A stretch of DNA of 30,563 nt from Tetrahymena elliotti 4EA (taxonomy: Eukaryota; Ciliophora; Oligohymenophorea; Hymenostomatida; Tetrahymenidae). Positions 25,001 through 30,563 of this stretch are shown one piece after another; position 1 is the stretch's first letter; every line of letters starts with the position of its first letter. The position numbers were made by a program, and so were the translations under genes. The notes beneath the pieces were generated by a model, which did no database searches, was not told where the DNA came from, and saw nothing but the letters and a program-made list of their open reading frames with translations. Location of the stretch: assembly GCA_000231825.2 (NCBI GenBank), contig JH720388.1:77149-107711 (forward strand). The letters run 5' to 3'.

Positions 25001-26461
25001 AAATCATCAATGAAATTTATAGATGGAATTAATATCAACAAATTTTGTATGACAATATTTTAAGTTGACTAGTCTGAGATTAATTTAATCTAGAAATAGC
25101 CTTCATCAGAAGGATGATTAGTAATATTAAGAAATACTTGTACATTTTGTACACTTTAGATCAACTTAATTGGATTTTATAGGATATTTTGTCTGTCAAT
25201 AGTGATATTTAATATTTAAGTAGGAATCTGAGGTACTTAATCATATTTGTAAATATATCCTTGAGAAATAATATCAGCCTTAGTTTATGGTTTCTAGTTA
25301 TCATAAATTATTTAGACTTGAGACTATTCAGACACTCCATAAAGTTTAGCTAATAATTAAACGCTATAGCCATCTTATAAGTAAAGACTATTATCAGGAT
25401 TTAAGCAGTAAATTTTATTGCTTACTTAAAATGGTTGAGGATCAGTGGAACCATTTTGATCAACAAGCACAACAAGATCTTAAACTAAATTTGGAGATAT
25501 TTCTGGAACAACAAAAGATAATCCTTCACTAGTCTTTTAGAATGTAACACTACTGCTTCTTATCAATAATTAAGTTTAAAACCCATTAGCAAATAAATTT
25601 GTTCCTTCAACAAATACAGTAGAACCTATTGTGAATTAGCTATCTTTAGAGTATACTCTACTGATTTTTGGTTGATTTTGTATTTCAACAAAAGTAAACT
25701 CAGTATTAGTAGCATTTTTTGTTAATGAGACAATATTTTTTCTCTTTAAAACAACATTTCTCTTTTAATTAAGCAATTTCCAGGCTGGTTAAGTGATACA
25801 CTAAATTTGATTATACGAATAAGATAAAATAGCGCATTAAGCTTCTCCAATTAAAATCTCTGAATCTGAATCTTATAATCCAAATCCTTAACCTTAAACA
25901 GTTAACAATACTCCTCCCAAATAATTTCCTATACTAGGATAAATGGAGTTAATTTTTGCTTGAATAGAGATATTGTTATTAGTTTCAATGTAGTATCCAT
26001 TTTTAAAGGTAATTCTTCCTTTGTAGATTCCTGAATTTCCTATTTTATAAAATTAAAAAAAATCATTTTTATTTACTGATATTATATCCAATTTTAACAT
26101 TATTTACCTCTATTGAGCATCCCTAGAAGAGAGTCTGAGTATACCTGAACGATATCAAGCTAAATAGTTGTTATTGAGTTGAATAGTTCTATCTTAGTCA
26201 CATCTTGAGGAGAATTAATTCCATTGAAGCTTAAATGAGATTTCATAAATGGTGAAATCTCATTTGGAGCTATTGAAGCAGAACCACAAAGAGCTCTTTA
26301 GGCATTTCTCCAAAACCGATTTTCACTTTAGCTTTCATTCAGTAATTAAGCTATTTTAAAATGATATAATTTAATTTAAAAATATTAGGACAAGAAATAC
26401 CTTAAACTGTTAATAATAGAATAAGTCCTATTATGTAAATCTAATGTTCTTTAGATTTCAT
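22042..26461 (-). CDS. gene C: secreted IPT/TIG and G8 domain protein, fibrocystin-L/TMEM2/CEMIP-like
   Basis: Two introns (26351-26400, 26040-26107) are removed to give 4302 nt, or 1433 residues plus TGA at 22042-22044. The start at 26461 gives a signal peptide, IYIIGLILLLTVQA. An IPT/TIG domain begins near residue 123 (YPSIGNYLGGVLLTVQGQGF), a second near 225 (FTIGSTVFVEGTNLF) and a third near 655 (AFGQEKITITGNNFL). A G8-like segment spans about 760-850, with LNLDVGLYQGNDIYF, IQIDGQLILN and GILSFGT. It is followed by KKGNRIMILATS, the usual continuation after G8. Near residue 1243 is VDRDGSLTG, which I recall as characteristic of the TMEM2/CEMIP/fibrocystin-L group. No C-terminal membrane helix or GPI-like tail is visible; the protein ends QVFLTVKN. 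It is therefore probably secreted or held by partners. It is shorter than animal fibrocystins. Any glycan-binding or matrix role is inference from family. Confidence 0.9.
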
Positions 26462-26599
26462 TTTTATCAATTTATTTTTATTTATTTTTAGATTTAATAA
26501 TTATCAATAAATAAAAATATCTTAGTTTTTAAATTGCTTCAATCAATAATTCAATTTTCTATTTTAACTAATTAAAGTATTAAATTTTGTTAAATGTAG

Positions 26600-26674
26600 G
26601 TATTGATCATAAAACATTCGCAATATATTAACTATTAATGTAATTTGAGTATGTGATTAATCAATACATATTGC
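26600..26674. repeat. interleaved inverted repeats upstream of gene C
   Basis: GTATTGAT (26600-26607) is complementary to ATCAATAC (26660-26667), and GCAATAT (26620-26626) to ATATTGC (26668-26674). The two pairs cross each other, which in RNA would be a pseudoknot. It lies about 140-210 bp upstream of the gene C start. Repeats of 7-8 bp arise easily in DNA this AT-rich, so the meaning is doubtful. Confidence 0.4.
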
Positions 26675-27002
26675 ATGTAGAACAAATAAAAAATAAATTA
26701 TTTGATCTTTTTTTTATTTTAAATACAATTGCAAGTAATAGGGGATACTAAAGATATCAATAACACCTTATTTATGTAAATAGAAAGAACAAATAAGCAA
26801 ATTAATTCTGAAAGAATAAATAAGATTTATGTTAAGAAAAATGATTAATAAATTACTAATGAATATCATTAATACAAGATCTATTTAAAAAATAAATTTG
26901 AAGCAAAATTTTATTTAAACATAAAATTCTAGTTTAATTTATTTTAATTCTATTCCAATAACTTTATGATAATAAAAAAAATAGATTATATATATAAATA
27001 TA

Positions 27003-27043
27003 TATGTAGTACCCTAAGGTACTGTCTTTTTCAAGACTACATA
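27003..27043. ncRNA. predicted three-way-junction fold, unassigned
   Basis: A 41-nt segment can pair almost completely. An outer stem TATGTAG (27003-27009) with CTACATA (27037-27043) encloses hairpin 1 (TACC-CTAA-GGTA, 27010-27021; extendable to AGTACC/GGTACT) and hairpin 2 (GTCTT/AAGAC, 27024-27037, sharing one base with the outer stem). It is GC-richer than the surrounding spacer. It does not contain the hammerhead core or tRNA invariant bases, and I do not recognise a family. The strand is undetermined because perfect stems look the same on both. It could equally be a DNA-level structure or chance. Confidence 0.3.
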
Positions 27044-28980
27044 ACCGAATAATAACAAGCTAAAAATTAATATTTATCTAAATTAATTACTTAAAAAATT
27101 TGAATTTAATAATTTAGGAAGTATATTTTTTATTCAATCTCATTATCTAATAATATTTACAAAACTCTCTTTTACATAGATATACGAACAAATAAAAAAT
27201 ACATAATAGTCCAATAAAAAAACACACTTAAATAAACAATTGTTTAAGAATTTATTTTTTGAAACATATTTTATAAATATAAAATATGACTAAATTCTAT
27301 TCAAAATAAAATTAATATTTCCAGATTCAATATATTCTGAAAAAATGAAAAAAGAATAATAATCAAAATAATAATCAGTAAAATTAGTAAAATTAAGTTT
27401 AATAAAATAAATAAATTTAAGAAGAATTAATACATTTTTGCCTAATTATAAAAGATTATTTAAATTACAATAACTCCTATTAACTTAATATTGTTTCTTT
27501 TATAGTAGGATAAGAAAGTATTTTTGTGTATTTAAAAATTTAAATTCAAGTTATTATTTATCAAAATAGATCAATTAAGTAGGATCTAAAAAGAACAAAT
27601 AAGAAATGTGCTTCAATTAAATAAAACATAAATTAGCTAAATGTGAATAAAATATTAAGCTTGGAATGATTAATAATGTAAGAAAATAATTGCTTTATCT
27701 TTAGCATTGTGCTTAAGGTTAATCTAGTTTTTACTTGAAAATAAATTTAGTATGGCATGTTTATATTAAAAAGAGTATTAAATTTGCTCATCTTAGTAAA
27801 ACTAATGTTAGTTATCATTAAAAATTTTTAATAATTCACAAAATATAAAATTGATTTTAAATAAATTTTAAAGATTTAAAAAATAAAAATAGAAAGAATA
27901 TTTTAAAAGTTTTTTTATTTTTCTCTTAAAATTATTTTTTAAATTTCAAAGTTATTTTATTTTTTGATGATAAATTTAAATATTTTAAAACTTAAAACTC
28001 TCAAAAAAATGATCAATAATATTTGAATAAATGGCTTTAACGTTTTAATAAATTATTTTATGACAGAAATTAATTACAGTTCAAAATCATGTAATTATTT
28101 TTAAAATTACAAGATAAAATTTATCAAATAAACTAGTCTAAAGAACTTAAGGATAAATGGAATAAATGATGGAGCTAGAGTAAAAAGAGAGGAGGAAAGC
28201 ATGATACTTAGATATGATTTGATTTCAAAGTCAAATAAATTTGCTAAAAAGACTTGTTATGGAATAAAAAAAAAGAAAATTAAAAGAACATAGATAAAAT
28301 TAAAACTATTGAAAATTTATCAAACCTATTTACTATTTAGGGAGATATTAAAATTAACGAAATTTAGAGATAAGAGAATGATATTCATTTATATTGGCCA
28401 ACTTAACTATCCTACCAAACGAAGTAAAGGGAATTATTTACATTAAAAATATTATTAACAAAATAAATGAATGATTTAAATATACATTATTGTTTACATA
28501 AAATAAATTTGGCTAACTTCAAATAATTTTTTTGTTTTTTGAATTAATTATGTTTCTATATAACAATAATAAATACTAGCCATTAATTAAATTACAATTT
28601 TTTTTTTTTCAATATCAAAATAAGAAATCCTTGAAATTATTTACCAGAAGTGAAATAATTAGATATTTAGCAAACAGTATCATATCATACATATCTTTAA
28701 AATACTTTAATTTAATAAAACTCCATATCAAATTTTATTATTTAATTTAGCTTATGGTGTAGATCTCTTTTTGATTTTACTTTTATATTTTTTTAAATAT
28801 TAATTCAGTTTTATTAAAATAAAACATTTTATATTCATTTTATTTAATTTAAAAATTATTTATGTTTCATACTTATAAAAAAATATTTTATCTACTCCTT
28901 TTTCTTTTTTTGAAATTATATGAATATTTAGATTTACAAAATATAAGTAAGAGTTAATAATTTTAAATGCTAATCATAGA

Positions 28981-29010
28981 AACTTGCATAATTCTAAGGT
29001 AGCAAAAACG
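28981..29010 (+). other. large-subunit rRNA-like motif
   Basis: CTAAGGTAGC at 28994-29003 followed by AAAA matches the universally conserved large-subunit rRNA segment (domain IV/V, CTAAGGTAGCGAAA in bacteria). The preceding AACTTGCATAATT also loosely resembles the upstream rRNA bases. The match stops quickly on both sides. It may be a tiny mitochondrial or ribosomal DNA relic, or a coincidence. Confidence 0.25.
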
Positions 29011-29440
29011 ATATATTTTATGTTTTAATTGAATTTTATGGTAAATTATGTTGATATTAAATTTTTTTTTAACTAATCAATGTATTAATCCTTTTCATAG
29101 TATATTATTATTTTTGTTACAAGATTAAAAGAGTGACATATGGTTTTTATGAATTTAAGATATAGCAAAAAAATGTAAATAATTTATTAAAAGCTAAGCT
29201 AAATTTTTATTGCTTGATTTTATAAATAGACATTTATTTGTTCAGTTTATTTGATTAAATAATTCCTTCAATGCACATCAGATTATATTAATTTAAATGC
29301 TATCAAAAATCATTTAATTAGAAAAATTCAAAGCATTTATTTACTGAAATAATAATTGATAAAATAAGTCTAAGTTTTAAAAGATTAAAAAAACTGATAA
29401 ACACCAGATTATTATTTCATTAAAAGGTAAAATACTAAAC

Positions 29441-30563
29441 ATGGATTAAAAAATAGAGTTATGCAATGGACAAAAAGCATAAACTCCTTCTCTATTCTTT
29501 AACTAATGTGCTGTGGAAGAAAATAAATCATCGAAAGAAATAGATGCACAATTTAACATGCCAAACTAAAGATTTTATATACAATCAATATACTGCTAAC
29601 CTTAAAATCAGCATGAAGGAGATATTTAAATATCTTACCAAACAATTCAAGCAGAAGTAAATGAATCAGTAAATAAGTCACTTCAAGAATTCCATAATAA
29701 TTCAGCTTTCAAAAGTTAATAAGAACTCAAGTAGTTTAGTTCTAAAAACAATTATTTAAACGAAGAATAACTAAGCTGTCAAGTAAATTTTTAGTAAGAT
29801 TAAAGTAGTCAATGCTCTCCTTGTCTTAAAGGTATTGAATATGAGCATAAATAAAATAGCTCTTCCAAAGAAGAAAGCTTACTTATTGATTATAGTAAAT
29901 AAATTTCATCTGACTCAAAGAATTTAGTAACAAAAAATGACAGTAATAACCTAAAAAATAATAATGAATTAGAATACTAAGATTCATTTAAATGTAGTTA
30001 AATTCTGATCCAAGATGAAATTATTTATGAAAAAAGTCTTAAAAAGCTTGGCACAAGAGTTAATGTAGCAATAAAAAGCTAGTATCTAAATAGACAAGAA
30101 TCTGTAAGTAAACAAAAAGGTTAGTAGAATTTTCAAAAAGCAAGCAACATTATTAGTAGACTTCTCAAAAATTCGATGAATAGGATTATGAGAATAAGGT
30201 AGAATGTAAAATCCTTTGTTTAAAATCTAAAAATTAGGCATTTAAACAGAAGGATGTGTGATTTAAATGAGAGAGAATATTAAATAATTAATGATTTGTC
30301 ATTTTTCTACTATTAAAATGCAGAAAATCGTTAAAATTATAAATTTTTGATGATCCTAAGTAGAATTATGAAGATTTTTTAATTTATACCTATATTTATG
30401 CCTACTGATACATTTAGAGTGATATGGGATATGGCTTAAGTAGCTTTTACTTACATATTTTTTTACTTCTATTCAATTATCATATTTTTTGATTAAAATG
30501 ACATAGAAATTGATTTCATCAAGAAAATTTGCTTCTTTGCTTTCATCATTTTTTTATTTGATA
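29441..30563 (+). CDS. N-terminal part of a voltage-gated cation channel-like protein (gene E, partial)
   Basis: An intron-free frame runs from ATG at 29441 off the right edge (374 residues seen). The first 250 or so residues are hydrophilic and rich in Gln, Asn, Ser and Lys, as expected of a cytosolic N-terminus. A basic segment follows (RLLKNSMNRIMRIRQNVKSF). Then come KFLMILSRIMKIF and PTDTFRVIWD, followed by a hydrophobic helix (about 330-350, AFTYIFFYFYSIIIFF) and the start of a second (KICFFAFIIFLFD). This order matches the entry into S1 and S2 of the six-helix, cyclic-nucleotide-gated/EAG-like potassium channels that ciliates have in large families; those usually continue to a pore and a cyclic-nucleotide-binding domain, which would lie outside this window. 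Channel type and ion are inference. It is transcribed away from gene C. Confidence 0.85.

Larger units (their letters stand above)
26462..29440. other. 3 kb AT-rich divergent spacer (genes C and E)
   Basis: This is the longest gene-free stretch, between the starts of gene C (leftward) and gene E (rightward). It is mostly A/T runs with frequent TGA. Four patches stand out: interleaved inverted repeats at 26600-26674, the folded element at 27003-27043, a purine-rich tract at 28141-28200 followed by an 89-codon open frame that I do not believe, and a rRNA-like motif at 28981-29010. No tRNA was recognised. Confidence 0.6.

Noticed and set aside
27003..27043. Hammerhead ribozyme
   Set aside because: The three-stem outline is suggestive, but the conserved CUGANGA and GAAA core bases are absent from the junction.
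28141..28200. Purine-rich tract resembling the A5G5 boundary signal of a Tetrahymena eliminated sequence
   Set aside because: The run is interrupted and lacks a true five-A/five-G block, and no matching partner tract was found.
28201..28470. An 89-codon open frame on + after a purine-rich tract
   Set aside because: With only TGA as a stop, frames of this length are expected by chance. The product is lysine-rich without domain features, and uses codons such as CGA and ACG that the real genes here avoid.
1..30563. CRISPR arrays, insertion sequences, bacterial operons or telomere repeats
   Set aside because: No regularly spaced repeats, transposase-like frames, ribosome-binding sites or GGGGTT arrays were seen, and the genetic code and introns are those of a ciliate nucleus.

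Overview
The window looks like nuclear DNA of a ciliate with the Tetrahymena/Ichthyophthirius type of genetic code. The sequence is very AT-rich. Every long gene stays open only if TAA and TAG are read as glutamine and TGA is the sole stop. Introns are short (mostly 48-138 nt), begin GTAAA/GTAAT/GTATT and end in T-rich TTTTAG/AAATAG. Genes are separated by AT-rich spacers of about 0.4 to 3 kb. I cannot tell from sequence alone whether this is macronuclear or micronuclear DNA; no internal eliminated sequence, telomere repeat or chromosome-breakage motif was seen.

Layout, left to right: (1) the 3' end of an unrecognised, cysteine-containing gene on + (3-587); (2) a 1.1 kb spacer with one exon-like island; (3) two head-to-tail paralogues on -, gene A (1716-10350, 2526 residues) and gene B (11175-19780, 2535 residues). 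Each has a signal peptide, a beta-propeller-like region, a long parallel beta-helix region, a cysteine-rich module and a multi-pass membrane domain. All 15 introns that I could place occur at matching positions in both genes; (4) a divergent spacer, then a small leucine-rich-repeat-like gene D on + (20729-21601); (5) gene C on - (22042-26461, 1433 residues), a secreted protein with IPT/TIG domains, a G8 domain and a DGSLTG motif, resembling the fibrocystin-L/TMEM2/CEMIP group; (6) a 3 kb AT-rich spacer with two compact oddities (a predicted three-way-junction fold at 27003-27043 and a rRNA-like motif near 28994); (7) the 5' end of a cation-channel-like gene E on + (29441 to the window edge).

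Splice models of A, B and C were built by hand from reading-frame continuity, splice signals and A/B comparison. In each of the three, removing the proposed introns leaves an exact multiple of three with a single terminal TGA, which is a strong internal check. Three of the four complete genes encode signal-peptide-bearing, repeat-rich extracellular proteins, so the neighbourhood has a cell-surface theme, but no shared pathway can be read from the DNA.
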